A stretch of 64,000 nucleotides of DNA from Ehretia macrophylla (taxonomy: Eukaryota > Streptophyta > Magnoliopsida > Boraginales > Ehretiaceae): contig CM075769.1 of NCBI GenBank assembly GCA_037974665.1, forward strand, positions 22,470,139-22,534,138, in the 5' to 3' direction. Position 1 is the stretch's first letter, and each line of letters opens with the position of its first letter. A model generated the notes under the pieces. It was not told where the DNA came from. It worked only from the letters and a program-made list of their open reading frames with translations, and made no database searches. Both the position numbers and the translations under genes were made by a program. This document shows positions 35,539-48,644 of this stretch, one piece after another.

Positions 35539-37388
35539 TGAATGATATAGATTCCTAGGCTTTTTAAGTCATATTTATTCAGTTTATAATAAATATATAA
35601 GTAAAAATATGGCATCCATAATCCATAAGCGGAAATATCTATGAAATCATGCAACAAGCATACTAGAAATCAAGAATCATGTGTTAGTCGAAATGGTATG
35701 TGCATTACCTTGTCGTGTTGGATTAAATTCACCACAAAAACATTAAGGCTACTGTATGGTGGCTCAAAAATCCGTCCCAGGCATGAGAAACCTCCCAAAA
35801 GCACGACTCCTCAAGTCTTCTCCCCTATCCCACGATCCTAGTGAGTGGTGTATGAAATTGGTAGAAATTTCTCTCCGTCTTTTCCTTCTCACCTTGGTCG
35901 TGTACTATAGTGTGTATAATGTGTATGTCATGTGGTATTGTGTGTATAGGCTAGTTATATAGCCTTGTATGGAGAGGATGAGAGGATCTAGAGTTTTAGT
36001 TAGCTTAGGAGAGTAACTCTTGATTTTCTTGAATTATCTGAAGATATTTTGTATTATCTTCTTAATTCGAAACAAGAATTATCTTCTCCATCCAACTCAG
36101 CTCCACACGCTTATCCTTTCTCTCCACAAGCTAGATTATGTCAACCATACACTTAAGTGTGCTGAGCATACATCTGTTAAGACATTCTGTGATACGACAA
36201 ACATTATTGTCCAAAGAATGTTCTTTGTCCTTATGTCTTAACTTCCAAATGCTACTAGTATTGCCCAAATAGGAAACTACACTTAATAACTATAAATACA
36301 CAAATGCCAAAGCCTGGTGAAAAAGCAGTACACCACAAAAGGAAAGTGGTTAGGAGAAGGATCGAAGACATAATTGTTGTGGCTTCAAAATGACCAAAAT
36401 ACCCTTGCTAGTCACTAGTTGTATTTTGACCATTTTAACCTCAACTCATTCCACTATAGAGTTAGTGTTGCACTCCACGACAATTACTAAACATCCAAAT
36501 GAGTTCTTTGTCTCGATCTACTAAGTAAAATGACCAAAATGCCTCTCTATCTATTACCTACAATCAAGAATAGGTCATGCATTCGTCCTATTATCCTCTC
36601 TTGATTGCACCCACACATTGGACCTTTATCCTTCATATAATCATCACCTAAATACTACTATCTTGTTCCCCGAAACAACCCACAAATCCAGTATCTAATA
36701 CAGACCGAGTTGGCTACATTACTAAGTGCTTAGATTTGGATGATAATACACATAACTCTAAGAGGGTAGTACTTTATCATTAAGATAACATAGAATAAAT
36801 AACGTATATGCATATGCCTAATGAATCAAGTCTATGTATCCAAAACACCGAGCTATAGAGCCTGCATATAAGATCTTAGCCATGGTGAATCAAAACACAA
36901 GCCCCATAATTCATTAGTTCATCCACATATACCCATGACTTAGGGCATTGGCCACTTAGTAGTTTAAGTTGCTTTGGATCTCATACAATGATAGCATCAT
37001 TCACTGAGATTGCATCTATTGTAGTTTTGTTCAATGCATTCACATGCACTAATGAGTAGAGTCCGAAAAGTCCTTCAATACCCAAGGTAGGTCACCCTAC
37101 AAATAGGATACTCTCTCATTATAACATTACCATAGCGAAGTGTCCAGCTTCATTATTCGGTTATAAACCTATAGTATTGATCCAAGCCTCATGGCATAGA
37201 CCTTTTGTGCGGATCACCACGCACCCATGCCATTCACTTGTATCATGGAGCCTTATTGCATACATATATCAAATAAATATAAGAGATATACATGCTTATA
37301 ATGAATGCATTGATTTATTAACTGAACATTATTCATTTACATTGAGATGTCTTAGTGCTAGTGGTATTTAGGGCATACTGTTCCAATA
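35539..37388 (-). repeat. Ty1/copia LTR (right), uninterrupted
   Basis: 1850 bp on the minus strand from TATTGGAACAG (37388) to the CA end at 35539. Several percent different from the left copy. It preserves the empty target for the left-arm gypsy element (AACTA at 36288-36292). Confidence 0.8.
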
Positions 37389-37550
37389 GTTTATCCATTA
37401 AAAAGAGTAAGATCACTGAAAAGAATATGAATGTTCCAAATTTAAATGTTAAAGGAAAATCACTCTCTATAATTGAGAAATAAGGAGTTTCTTAAAGATA
37501 GCCTAAGTACATGAAATGTAATTAATGGTAATTTTTGTTTTAACTTTGGA

Positions 37551-37897
37551 TTTTTTTTTGGTTGAAATTATGTTTCGTTTATTAATACTCTACATACTCT
37601 ACACGGGAAGTTAACTAACTCCTGTGGATTCAAACAAAAAATTCAATACATTAAAAAGATGAGCTAGACGAACAACTATCCAATCGTGTAGCAAAGTGTC
37701 TGATCTAACATTCTTCGCTAGCCAATTAGCTAACTTATTTGTATTTCTACAAATATGCTTGATACTAATGTTGTACCTATTCATGGCAAAGAACTTAGCA
37801 TCAACCACAAGACAGTTAACTGAATCAGTGCAATGTAGATGATTGATTTATGCCTTTAACAAGTTAAAGGCAATCTATTTCACTGGTTACATTATCC
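37551..37897 (-). pseudogene. LINE 3' end: RNase H remnant plus poly(A) (right)
   Basis: Minus-strand copy of 23951-24312 with VDAKFFAMNRYNIS and KHICRNTNKLANWLAKN, ending in a shorter poly(A) (37551-37559). About 6% different from the left copy. The upstream side abuts the right-arm-only segment. Confidence 0.7.
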
Positions 37898-39058
37898 AAT
37901 TGCTCTGTCTACCTTGGGATTGATAAAGAGATTATAAGTAAAATGTATGTAAATTACAAAGAAATTGAAAATTAATGGAATTCCAATTTAATTTCTCTTG
38001 ATAGAAACGCCAACAATAATGAGGATATTAATGGGATGAAATTTATTAGGGTATTTGGTCATTTAAAAATTTCACTAATTAAAGGGGGATTAGAGTAAAT
38101 AGAGTTATTACCCAACACCGTGGGAAGCATTAGACCTTCTCCAACAGCCTCTCTATAATGGCTCCTTAGCCATTATAGAGAGACAAAATGGTATTATCTT
38201 CTCCAACAGCCTCTATATAAGAGGCTCCCTAAAATATGGAGCTCCACATCTGATGCTAGACTCACTGGCAGTAGAAAGCCAAAAGCTGGCTCTCTACTAT
38301 CAAAAAGTTGACTTTAAAAAAAAAAAAATTAAAGCTCTCCAACGGTAAAAAAAATTGAACGTTGGAGAGCTCTTCTATAAATAAAACACAAATCAAGTTG
38401 AATTAGCAAAGAAAAGTCTCCAATCTTTTGAAATCTCAGATTTTATATTTTGAAACCCAAAAATTTCAGCAAAAAAAAAAAAAAAAATCAATATCAAGCC
38501 AAAAAACAAGCCAAATCAGAAAAAAAAAAAAACACAAAAACTAGAGGTAAACTTACTGTTTTTTGTGTGTATGTAGGGGGTAGGGGCAGAGCTTCAAATT
38601 TTTGTTCGTGTGTGTGTGGGGGGGGGGGGGTGGGAGAGGGAAGGGGAAGGAGGCGTTTCAGAGAAAGAAAAGAAAAAGGGAATAGGTTTTGTGATAAGTT
38701 TGTTTTAAAACAAAGATTTTTAGTGGAATAAGATTTAGAATTTTTTTTTTTTTTGGTCATGTTTAGTAAATCCGTTGTGCTCTTTTTTTTTTTGTCAAGT
38801 TCAGGTTTAAAATGTTTAGGTGGAATAGGTTTGTATTTTTTTTTTGTCAAAGTTATGCTCTTTCTTTTTTGTTAATATTAGATTATAGTTAATAAATTAT
38901 ATTTTTAACTTAATAATTATTTTATTAATATTATGATCATTTCATAATTTTAGTTTTAACATGTTAATTTTTTAATTATGTTTACTAAAGTATAGCTTCT
39001 TAATATTTCATTTTGTATTATTAATTGTACAATTCTAATTTTAATTATTTTTTTATAG

Positions 39059-40016
39059 ATGGACTCACAAAATCCGTACTATACAACTTTTGATGACGAC
39101 TTTGTAGTCGAGCCAATTCCGTCTTTTCCGTTTGATCAAACGCAATCAAACCTCGAAAAAAAGAAAGTGTCACAAAAAAGTAACTTTTCGGTCGAAGAAG
39201 ATATGCTACTTATTTTAGCATGGCTAAACATTAGTTTAGATGCCGTACACAGCAACAACCAAACACATCAAACATATTGGCGAAGAATACACGAGTATTT
39301 TCATGCGCACAAAAATTTTCCTTTTGAACGTAATGAAAATTCACTCATGCATCGTTGGTCGACTATTAATCTTGCAACTAACAAATTTTGTAGATGTTAT
39401 GCCCAAATACAATCTAGGAGACAAAGTGGCGACACTAAACAAGATAAGGTACAAAAAAAAATTGTAAAATAACTTTTGAGGAATATTATTTATTAAATTT
39501 GACTAATTTTTTTCTTTTTAATTGTTTGATGCAGATTCAAGATGCCAAAATACTGTACCAAACATGTCACGGGTCATCTTTTTAATTTGAGCATTGTTGG
39601 AATATGCTAAGATATCAACAAAAAATGCTACAAGAAGGCGAAAAGAAGAAATCAAAAAAATCAAAAAGATTTAAAGATGATAGTCCAAGTGCCTCATCTC
39701 TATCAACTCCTCATTCTATAAACTTAGAGGATAGTAACAGTGAGTATGATACTTTCATCTCAAATGAAAGACCACCGGTAGAGATACAGAAAAAGAAAGA
39801 TTGAATAAGCGAAAAAGCAAATTTGTAGAAAATAATCTAGATGTGATGATTGCAAAAACTATGCAACAATTTATCGAGTGCAAACAAAAAATGCACGAAG
39901 AGAAGATGGAAAGAATAGATCGGGAGTATGAAGAGAGAATTATGAACAAAGATCTCTCTAACATGTCTAAAATCCAAGTTCAATATTGGAGAAATAAGCA
40001 AGAAGAAATCATGTGA
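39059..40016 (+). pseudogene. Harbinger ORF1, Myb/SANT-like protein
   Basis: Exon 1 is 39059-39448, followed by a GT-AG intron to 39534. The SANT-like trihelix region (SNFSVEEDMLLILAWLNIS ... YWRRIHEYFHAHKNF ... SLMHRWSTIN, about residues 40-110) is the DNA-binding part that in this family works with the transposase at the TIRs. After splicing, exon 2 meets a stop just before FEHCW (about 39583), and a second break at about 39804 shifts the frame into the C-terminal charged helix. Host genes of this type are often mis-annotated as GST-like; this one is transposon-borne. Confidence 0.85.
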
Positions 40017-40247
40017 AAAAATGGTTGGGTATAATGGATTTTATCCATGTAGTTTCTTTTTTCATGTAGTTTCGTTTTTCGCGGTATTAGCCATGTAGTT
40101 GCTTTGTCATCGGTATTATCATGTAGTTTAATATTAAAGAACTTTTTTATTTGTCAAAAGTACTTGTAGTTGAATGCAAATTTTTGTAATTGAACTCTAA
40201 TCTTTTACATGGAACTATAAATTATCTCATTCGCTTCCATGTAATTG

Positions 40248-41520
40248 TCACAAATGTTCTACAAGATCTGCTTGTAGTTGAGCGTGAGCCTCACAATCAC
40301 GGATACAATAATAAGTATGAATGAAATCTGTAAGTTCAGCTGTATGTTCGCGTGAGACCGTTGAATTTGAATTATCACCAGCGCCATCATAGTTGAAATC
40401 TACAACACCAACTTCTCTCTCATCTTCTATAATCATGTTATGCATTATAATGCACGTTGTCATGATATATTTAAGTGTTTCAACATCCCAAAATCGTGCA
40501 GGTCCACGAACAATAGCAAATCGAGCTTGGAGCACTCCGAAGGCACGTTCCACATCTTTCCTTGCTGACTCCTGAGCTGCAGCAAAATTCTTTCTCTTGT
40601 TGCCTTGTAGAGCTGGTATAGTTTTAACAAATATTGACCAAGGCGGATATATACCATCTGCAAGATAATATCCTATTGTATAATTATATCCATTGATTGA
40701 ATAATTGACCTTAGGAGTTCGTCCTTCAGCCAATTCAGAACAAAGTGGTGACCACTCTAAAACATTTATATCATTAAGAGAACCAGGTAAACAAAAAAAT
40801 GCATGCCATATCCAAAGATCATATGAAGCAATAGCTTCTAAAATTACTGTTAGTTCACGAACATGGCCACTATACATACCTTTCCATGCAGTTGGGCAAT
40901 TCCTCTACTTCCAATGCATGCAATCAATACTCCCTAGCATCCTAGGGAAGCCTCTTCGATTTCCCACTTCAAGCAATCTAACAATATCATTCTCGTTTGG
41001 TGATCTCAAGTACTCATTTTAAAATATTTCTATCACAGCTTTCACGAATCTTCTCAAAGTCTCAATGGCTGTACTTTCTCCTATTCTGACATATTCATCC
41101 ATTGAGTCTGCAACAGCTCCATATGCAAGCATCCTTAATGCAATTGTGACCTTTTGCAGAGAAGACAAGCCCCAACGTCCAGCATAGTTGTTTTCGAACA
41201 AACTATGGATCATGGGCTTCTACGGCTGATTGAATTCGGCAAAACAATGAACGGTTAATTCGAAACCTCCTTCGAAAAATATTGGAAGGATAAACAGAAT
41301 TTTCGGCAAAATAATCATGGTAGAGTTTTTCATGACCTTGTAGTCTATCTCTCCGTATGTAAGCATGACCGGGTATAGAACCGCCACTCGTACTATTTTG
41401 TTTCCTACATCGTCTACCATGTTGATTGGCTACTAGTTGAACTAATACCAACTCCTCATCAGAGTCGGAATCATCAAAATATTTAATGCATTCGTAATTG
41501 GAATCCATATTGCTAAACAA
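40248..41520 (-). pseudogene. Harbinger DDE transposase (HARBI1-like), broken
   Basis: Minus strand. The N-terminal helical region (LQGHEKLYHDYFAENSVYP, FRRRFRINRSLFCRI) is followed by the DDE_Tnp_4 core. Catalytic Asp lies in GSIDCMHW (about 40925), the second Asp in GSLNDINVLEW (about 40770), Glu in VERAFGVLQARFAIVRG (about 40525). A frameshift near 41205, a stop near 41025 (before NEYLRSPN) and a TAG where the family has Trp (CMHWK*RNCPTAWKG, about 40908) disable it. The catalytic triad is otherwise intact, so decay looks recent. Confidence 0.9.
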
Positions 41521-41631
41521 GGAATAAGGCTAGCAAATTTTAGAGGATTTGTTGTGCCATTTTATGAGTTCCATGCATGACAATTTATAGCCTTTGAATC
41601 TCACCAATCTTCATAAAGATGATAGAACATA

Positions 41632-42010
41632 AAGTTAAGTTTAACCAAAAGTTGAACAAAAAAATTTTCCACGGACAAGACAATGCATAAAAAGAAAATC
41701 ACAACAAATGATGATGGTACAACAAGTTAAGTTTAACCAAAAGTTGAACCAAAAAAATTTTCCCCAGACAAGACAATGCATAAAAAGAAAATCACAACAA
41801 ATGCTGATAATACAAAAAGTTAAGTTTAACCAAAAGTTGAACGAAAAAAATTTTCACGGACAAGACAATGCATAAAAAGAAAATGACAACAAATGATGAT
41901 GGTATAAAAAGTTAAGTTCAACCAAAAATTGAATAAATTGTTTTCTCACAGACAAGACAATGCATAAAAATAAAATGACAACAAATGGTGATAGGACATA
42001 AAGATGGTGG
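41632..42010. repeat. Four tandem units of about 93 bp in Harbinger
   Basis: Units share GTTAAGTTTAACCAAAAGTTGAAC and GACAAGACAATGCATAAAAA-type segments, starting near 41633, 41728, 41818 and 41911. They lie between the transposase start and the right TIR, where a promoter would be. Each unit contains TTAAGTTTAACC, a near-palindrome. Confidence 0.8.
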
Positions 42011-43099
42011 AACAGAAATTTTTTTCTTCAATCAAAAAATCTACCATGTACAAGATAATAAAAATATAAGATATAAAGGAATGATTGATGTAATATAAAG
42101 TTATTAAAAAGTTTTTTTAATGAAAATAAAAAAATAAATATATGGACAATGGAAAAAAAGCATAATTATTAATAATTAAAATAGTATATCATCATTAAAA
42201 ATAAATAACGTAAATATAAAAATTAAAATAGTGTGTTTGATTTAAAATAGAGATATATTAGAGTAAAAAAAATAGAAAATTCTTAAAATAAAGAAGCTGT
42301 TGGAGTAAAGCTGAAATAAGGAGTCCCTAAAATAAGGAGATATTAAAAATAGAGAGGCTATTAGAATAAAATTGAAATAGGAAGTCCCTAAAAATAAAAA
42401 GACAAGTCTAAACTCTCTAAAATAAAAATAAAAATAATAAAAATAAAAAAAATAAAAAAAATAAAAAACCTGTTAGAGTTAGTCTTACATAGCCAAAATG
42501 ACGAGTAAATAAGAAGAAGGCTAATTAGATAGCCAAGTTGGAGGAAGGGAATTCCTCCTATATGGACTTCGTTGTAAATATGCCTAATTTAAAAGTGGTT
42601 TATCTTCTTGGGAAGTCCATACCCCTTTATAATGACGACTATGATTTTCTATGGAGTGACAATAGCTGAAAAATGTCCAAAAAAAAAAAAAAAACAATAA
42701 CTTGAACAACTTCAATGGCGGCCAATTTTAAAGGGATAAACTTGAGACAGGGATGAAACTAAGAGGATACCTCCTTACCAATTCATGGGATGGATAAAAA
42801 ATTGTTTGACCCTATAGATGAAATCACCCAGATGCTTAGAGGCCTAACGTAAAAAGTACTCCTTACTATTCAACCTTTTGACGTAATTTACCAAGCAAAT
42901 TCTATAAAAATGCTCTGGTTGGTAAGGTTATTGCCGACAAGCAAATCGACGTGGACTATTTTGTAAATGGTCGCATTTTTTCTTTGAAAAAAAACAAAAG
43001 GTAAAAGCGCAGTTTAAGGACGGCGTTTTCAATGACCGCCGTCTATGATGATTTTAATTTCAAGAAATTAGCGGCGTTTGTACATACCTATAGCGGCGG

Positions 43100-43483
43100 G
43101 TTTTCTGTAGTTATTTCCAGTCTCTACGGCAGTCAATTTATTTCATCTTTTTTCCTTGCAGCAATCAACACCAATTTCATTCGCCTCTTCACAGCAGATC
43201 GTTGTTGAGGTATGTAGTTGAACATGCAATTGAGTAATTGGAGCTGTGCATCTTGTTTAAATTTTTGTGTTTATTTGATGATATTGTAGTTTCATAGGAA
43301 GTAAAATGGAATCAATTAGAAGTTTAAAATTACACATTACATGTTCGAGGCAATACCTGAGAGAGATACTGATGGTAACAGTCTACAAATTACACGCAGT
43401 ACTGCATTTTTTATTTCAAAATACTTGTAACAATAATTGTAGATTTTCAACATCTCATTTGGTCCATAGATACATTCCCACAC

Positions 43484-43543
<60 letters not shown>

Positions 43544-45739
43544 ATTAAAGCATGATTTACAAGCAAAATCTATCCCTGGATATTAAAGCATATATAGTGA
43601 TATATCTAGTGTGTTAATTATTAATTTGGAACAGAAAAATACTACATCATCTTTTAAAGTTTAAGCAAAAGACAATAGAAGATCTTCATCACTAAGGGAT
43701 GTCTGATGAAAAAAGCTTTGATCCTCCCAACATACATAGTTGGTATAAGATATAACATGCATGAGATTCAACCTGTTACTGTTAACATTCGTGCTAGATA
43801 AACATTTCATTGGGATGAGACTCAAATGTCAAATATGCAATTTCTCTTTTACAATTTGTTCAGATTCTATTTCTACTCTTTTATCCTAAAGCACTCCCTG
43901 CCAAGTTCCAGTTCAGTCGGCGTATTCATATTTTGGTATCTGTCACGAACTTAACTGCAAATTTTCTGGTCTAGTAAAGAGGTCCAAGCAACCTGAAAGT
44001 GTAGAAACATCAACACACATTTTTAACTCTGTATGTCTAGAAGAATTGCATTACTCAATTTCAGATGACCAAAATCATTTGTTGATTATAATAATGCTTA
44101 TATGTTTGTAGGACCAAAATCAATTGTTAATAGGAATCGCATAGCAATCAAGAACCCCATATTTGATGTCATCTGTAATATTCGTCTAGAAGAAAGTCCA
44201 AATGTGCTCCTTTAGAAGTCCATACCTTGACTGCTACCATCATTTCTTGTTTTCCGGAATTTGTCAAGTCTTTAGCAAAATGTTTATTATGTTTGTAGTG
44301 CTTTCCTTTTGAATTGATGAATGGAGACCATTATATAAATAGCACTCGTGTGTCGCTAATCTCCGAGATTTTCGGTATGCTGCCATTTGTATGTCAGGGT
44401 CTCCTAGTTGTTGATTTTCCAGCCAAGTTCATGAATGGAGATTTTGTGCTTTACTATAAAGTTTCATGCTGAGAAGATGGCCATGGAAATGAGAAGTTGA
44501 AGACATTGAGGATAACAAAATGCTTAATGTAATTTCATTTTTGAGATATCAGTTGTTTTTGATCAGTTTACTGTAATTTGCTTATGAGCTTACTGTAAAC
44601 CAAATGCTTATGAATGGCTATTAAAATGTTTACTATAAACCAAATTGCTTAGGAAATCTGTGTTGCTGTAATTTCATTTTTGAGAAAAAAGAAAAAAGCT
44701 TATGAGCTTACTGCCATTTCATTTTTGAGAGATACATTGATGAAGCTTATGAGCTTACGAATGGCTATTAAAATACCTCTTTTGGAATGCTTATATATTA
44801 CTGTAATTTCACTTTTGCTATCTTGCCAAAAATAAAAATAAAAAAGCCTATATATATCTTGCCAAAAATAAAAAACTAAAAAAGCCCATAGGCGGCGGTG
44901 ATTAAAACCGCTGTCTAACCTTAAATTATTAACACATAATATGTGGCAGTTTCGGGAAACCATCACCTATATCAATACACTCTCTATGCCTTCAACAATG
45001 AGATGAGATTTCAAAAGATGATTTGCGGCGGCAGTGCTTCTAACCACCATGAATATTTTTTTTAGTTTAAACAAATTCATTTATATAGTGTTAAGTAGCT
45101 TGGAAAAGAGTGAATATTGTTTATTGAATAGTTTTATAGAATAAGGTCCCCTGAGCGCAGGGGTGCAACATAGTTGTGTAACGGAATATACAGAAGTGCA
45201 AAATACAATTGGGATCAGCAACATTTACATATATTATATCCTAGTTGTGCAAAGAATTTAAACTGCAAACTACAAAAAAGCATAATTCTTTAATGAAATT
45301 ACTTCCTACATCCTGCATGACTGAGATCTATAAACAACCTGTCTTCAATTCCTCCTAAACACTCCCTGTCTAAATATACCAATTTGGTCGCCCCAAAAAA
45401 GTACCAATTTTCCAAACTAGCTGGTGCAGCATGACCTTGAGACGGTCTATATGCCCTTCGGACATACAATTCCCACGGAAAATCAAATTGGTGAGCTGTG
45501 TGATTGGAAACCTTCCCTCTGACCGTTGAGGACGGGATGGCTCTTGGTTCTTGAGCATGTTGGAGGTTAGGCGGAACGGTGAGAACAATTGCCCATAATG
45601 CTCAAGATACAACATTACAAGAGGATCTAATTAAATCCCCATGCTTAATATGAACTTCATTAACTTTCTCGGCTCCTACTCTGAACTAGACATCACCATA
45701 AAAAATTTATTCCATATTTAAAGATGAATAGCAAATCAA
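43100..45739 (-). other. Downstream region of DUF506 gene (right), no gene recognised
   Basis: Mirror of 20932-23572, nearly identical. It includes the GCCGC-rich motif cluster (about 42985-43105), a (TA)n run at 43490-43541 and the degenerate CATAAGC/TGAAATTACAG repeats (about 44510-44860). No family is recognisable in its short open frames. Confidence 0.5.
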
Positions 45740-46484
45740 TTATAGATGCAGCACAGGACCGCCATTGAGAGCTGCAGCCAAATTGCCTACTTTTGTAGAG
45801 GCCTTACTAGCAAAATCATCCCTGCAGTAGTAAGAAACTGCTGCTGGTACAGCCACGAAACCAACAGATTTCTTGGCAGACGAGGCCTCATTTAGATTCA
45901 ATGCCTTTCCTGCTGGAACTTCGTTGATCGTTCTTTTGTAGGATGAGAACCACTTAGCTTGCATGTAGGCAAGTCTCCTCCATGGTGGCACATGAATGTC
46001 TACGCTCTTCATAGATGTTCTAATAGCACTGCACATGATTTTAACAATCTTCTTGAGCTCTTCTCCTTTTCCCACAAAAATTGGAGGAAAAACCTCAAGT
46101 AATGAAGCGTAGCATCCTGTCGGTCGAGCTATTTCAAATTCTCCAGCTAAAGAAACATCAACTATATAGCGAGTTCCATTAACCATAACATCAATATATT
46201 CATACACCCCAGATGGGCAGCGACCATTTTTCTCCCACTTTGATTTGCAAAGACCTGTTAAAATAGATTCAAAGAGTAAGATAAATATCGAATTATGCAA
46301 ATCTCGGATTATATCCTCTGGCTTTTCCTACTAGGTGTGTGTACACTCGCAACCAATACTAGTGTTATAGGACCAGAAATGATCAACTCAAGTGATCTCT
46401 TAATTAATCACACAATAACTCCTTATAAATCACACATTTAACACTTTTTTTTTTTCATTTATGTGGGGGCATTACAGTGTAAAT

Positions 46485-46558
<74 letters not shown>

Positions 46559-46965
46559 TGACCGGCGTCAAGACCTCTGTCACGCAACCGAGCCATCAGA
46601 CGGCGTTTGGAACCCGGAGATGAGAAGTTACCAACATGAAGGCAAGCTTTCTCCACCTCTACATGAATCTTTCTTTTCACATCATCATCCCCAATGCCTA
46701 ACAAACTCTTCAACACATCTTTCGTTTCATACTCAAAACATTTGCCTACACCTTCAATTTCATTTCCATCTTTCTCTTTCTCATCAACCTCTTCACTTAA
46801 CCCAATATCTGTGATCTCTCTTTCAAGAAATGAATTGACAAGATCAGACAAATCCGTGAAGCTCTCAACAGAATGCTCGCTGCCACTGCTCTCACATAAC
46901 CTGCCCCTAGCCACCTCATCAAAGGCTGCTGCAACCCTTTTGAACTTCACTGGAATTTTCACCAT
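45740..46965 (-). CDS. DUF506 (PDDEXK-like) family protein, right copy
   Basis: Exon 1 46965-46563 and exon 2 46254-45740 on the minus strand, with the same GT-AG boundaries and split Gly codon as the left copy. The 305-residue product is identical to that of 19710-20931 across all family motifs, and no coding change was seen. The intron differs only in microsatellite length. The gene points toward the left copy, about 24.8 kb of centre lying between the two stop codons. Identity extends through promoter and 3' flank, so both copies should be expressed alike if both are real. An assembled haplotype duplicate is the alternative. Confidence 0.92.
46490..46555. repeat. (AT)n(GA)n microsatellite in DUF506 intron (right)
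   Basis: Reverse counterpart of 20121-20182: about 36 bases of AT then 30 of GA on the plus strand, next to the intron donor. Confidence 0.95.
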
Positions 46966-47034
46966 TTTTGGCCTCTTTGATGCTATTCTTTAAGCCTCTT
47001 TTTTATAACTTTTGATGGAGAATGATAGAATAGC

Positions 47035-47041
47035 TTATATA
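47035..47041 (-). promoter_or_regulatory. TATA box of DUF506 gene (right)
   Basis: Minus-strand TATATAA, 70 bp before the ATG at 46965, same as the left copy. Confidence 0.6.
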
Positions 47042-47604
47042 AAGATGTTAAAAGTTGTCTTTTATGAATGAATTGTTCGTGTCGCGATAGTGGTGATAAG
47101 ATGTTCACATATATATGACAAGAGTAAGAAAGACCATCAATGGAGTCTATGAAGGAGTAACTATGAAGACATCATGGTGATGGACAACGAAAAACGTTAT
47201 GTATTTATAATAAATCTTTTTTTTTTTTTTTTTTGTCTGAATAATAAATCTTTACATACTCACAGATATACATGATACATTATTGCAATTATATTCTCTG
47301 ATGCTGCGAAATTTGCGTAGTCTTAATGTACCTAGCCATGTTACACGGCCATGTTCAATTATTAATCTGCCTACTTTATTGCGACTGCAGTTAAAACTTC
47401 AAAAAGTGTTCTACGCGTAATTTTCAACAACTTTTACCTTTTTTTTTTTTTTGGTCATCAACGACTTTTACTTGACTGAAGTAGTAAAGTGATTAACGGC
47501 TACGATTATTTTGTCAGTCAGTTTTGAAAGGCAAATTTGTCATCATTTGACTCGATGACTCCATGCAATCAAGAGCTTTACACCATACGATTGTCGAAAT
47601 TATG

Positions 47605-47651
47605 CACGTGACACTCTCTTTCTCCCACGTGTCTAATCAAAGTCTCACGTG
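47605..47651. promoter_or_regulatory. Cluster of three CACGTG G-boxes (right)
   Basis: CACGTG at 47605-47610, 47626-47631 and 47646-47651, the mirror of 19024-19070 with spacing kept. Confidence 0.5.
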
Positions 47652-48644
47652 AGCTCATATGTATCCATTCTTCTTTAGTGTAATCCGCATAGATGTGGAG
47701 ACTAGACGCCGCGATTAAGAATTTACTGGGATGGCCAAATTCATTGTACCCACAAAACGTCTATGTTCAATGAATCTTGCCTGAAAGTCTCTACGTTTAT
47801 CTTTATGCATGAGAATTTTTATATTTTCAAATAAGATTTATGTATGAAAATTAATTACTTCCTAACATGTGTATGTGACCTCGTTTTGGGGTAGGTGCAA
47901 TCTATGACTCTGCTAATTAATGCAAGTTTCACCATAGAAAGGAACACTAAAAGAAAACAACCCCCACTACGAAATTTAGCTTTGTAACCAATTTTTAAAG
48001 ACTGGCGATGAAAGGGCAATGAAACGAAAACTTTCATCACCATTTAATAGCTAAAATGAGCAGAAAATTTTCCCTACAAAAAAATTAGAAATGGTCGCAA
48101 ATGGTAGCCAAAAGGCAACAAACGAGCGACAAATGTCGATAATTATTGTTTAATTAAAAATTTGTCACTATGTTGTCATTAATTGGTGACCATATGGCGA
48201 CTATGATCTTAAATTTTTTTTCATAGCGTAATTACCAAAAAAATCAATAAAAAAAAATAATTATAAAATAAAAAAGTGAAATATTGGTCTCCACGTGGTC
48301 GCCTAGAGCGACCCATGGACGACAAAAATGGTTAATAAAGAAATTAGAAAAAATAAATGTAAAATAAATAAAATAGCATCTTGTCTTCGCCATATGGGCG
48401 ACCGAAATGGACCAATATCATTTATTTTAAAAAAAAATAAATTACAAGACAACTAAGATAATTATAAAATAAATAAAACAAAACGTTGGTTACCCTTTGG
48501 TTGCCCTTGGCGACAACCTCGTAACCAAATTCATTTAATTTTTAATAAGAAATTATAAACCAATATTGTTATTGGCGACTACATGGCAACACAATGTAAA
48601 AAATGGCTAATAAAAAATAAATAAATAATTATGTCTTTTGCATG

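Larger units (their letters stand above)
38133..42484. mobile_element. PIF/Harbinger DNA transposon, two genes, defective
   Basis: A 4352-bp element flanked by TTA duplications (38130-38132, 42485-42487). Related imperfect ends GACCTTCTCCAACAGCCTC and, from the other side, GACTAACTCTAACAGG form the TIRs. It carries the usual pair: a Myb/SANT-like ORF1 (plus) and a DDE transposase (minus), converging tail to tail. Both are broken by stops and a frameshift. CTCCAACAGCC motifs recur near both ends (38168, 38202; reverse near 42297). A tandem array of about 93-bp units lies before the transposase. Confidence 0.9.
37902..42721. other. Right-arm-only segment bounded by CCAATT
   Basis: Absent from the left arm, where the sequence goes straight through a single AATTGG at about 23951. 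Here CCAATT occurs at both edges (37896-37901 and 42722-42727). Most of it is a Harbinger transposon; about 230 bp on each side are unique AT-rich sequence with no TIRs. It is either an insertion with a 6-bp duplication or a deletion in the left arm through CCAATT microhomology. Confidence 0.75.
46966..48071 (-). other. Intergenic region and promoter side of DUF506 gene (right)
   Basis: Mirror of 18604-19709 with isolated differences, for example one base near 47161. Contains the TATA box and G-box cluster. No gene seen. Confidence 0.5.

Noticed and set aside
38450-38850. Lys-rich and Gly-rich open frames on both strands near 38.5-38.8 kb
   Set aside because: Caused by poly-A, poly-T and poly-G runs in the Harbinger 5' non-coding region.
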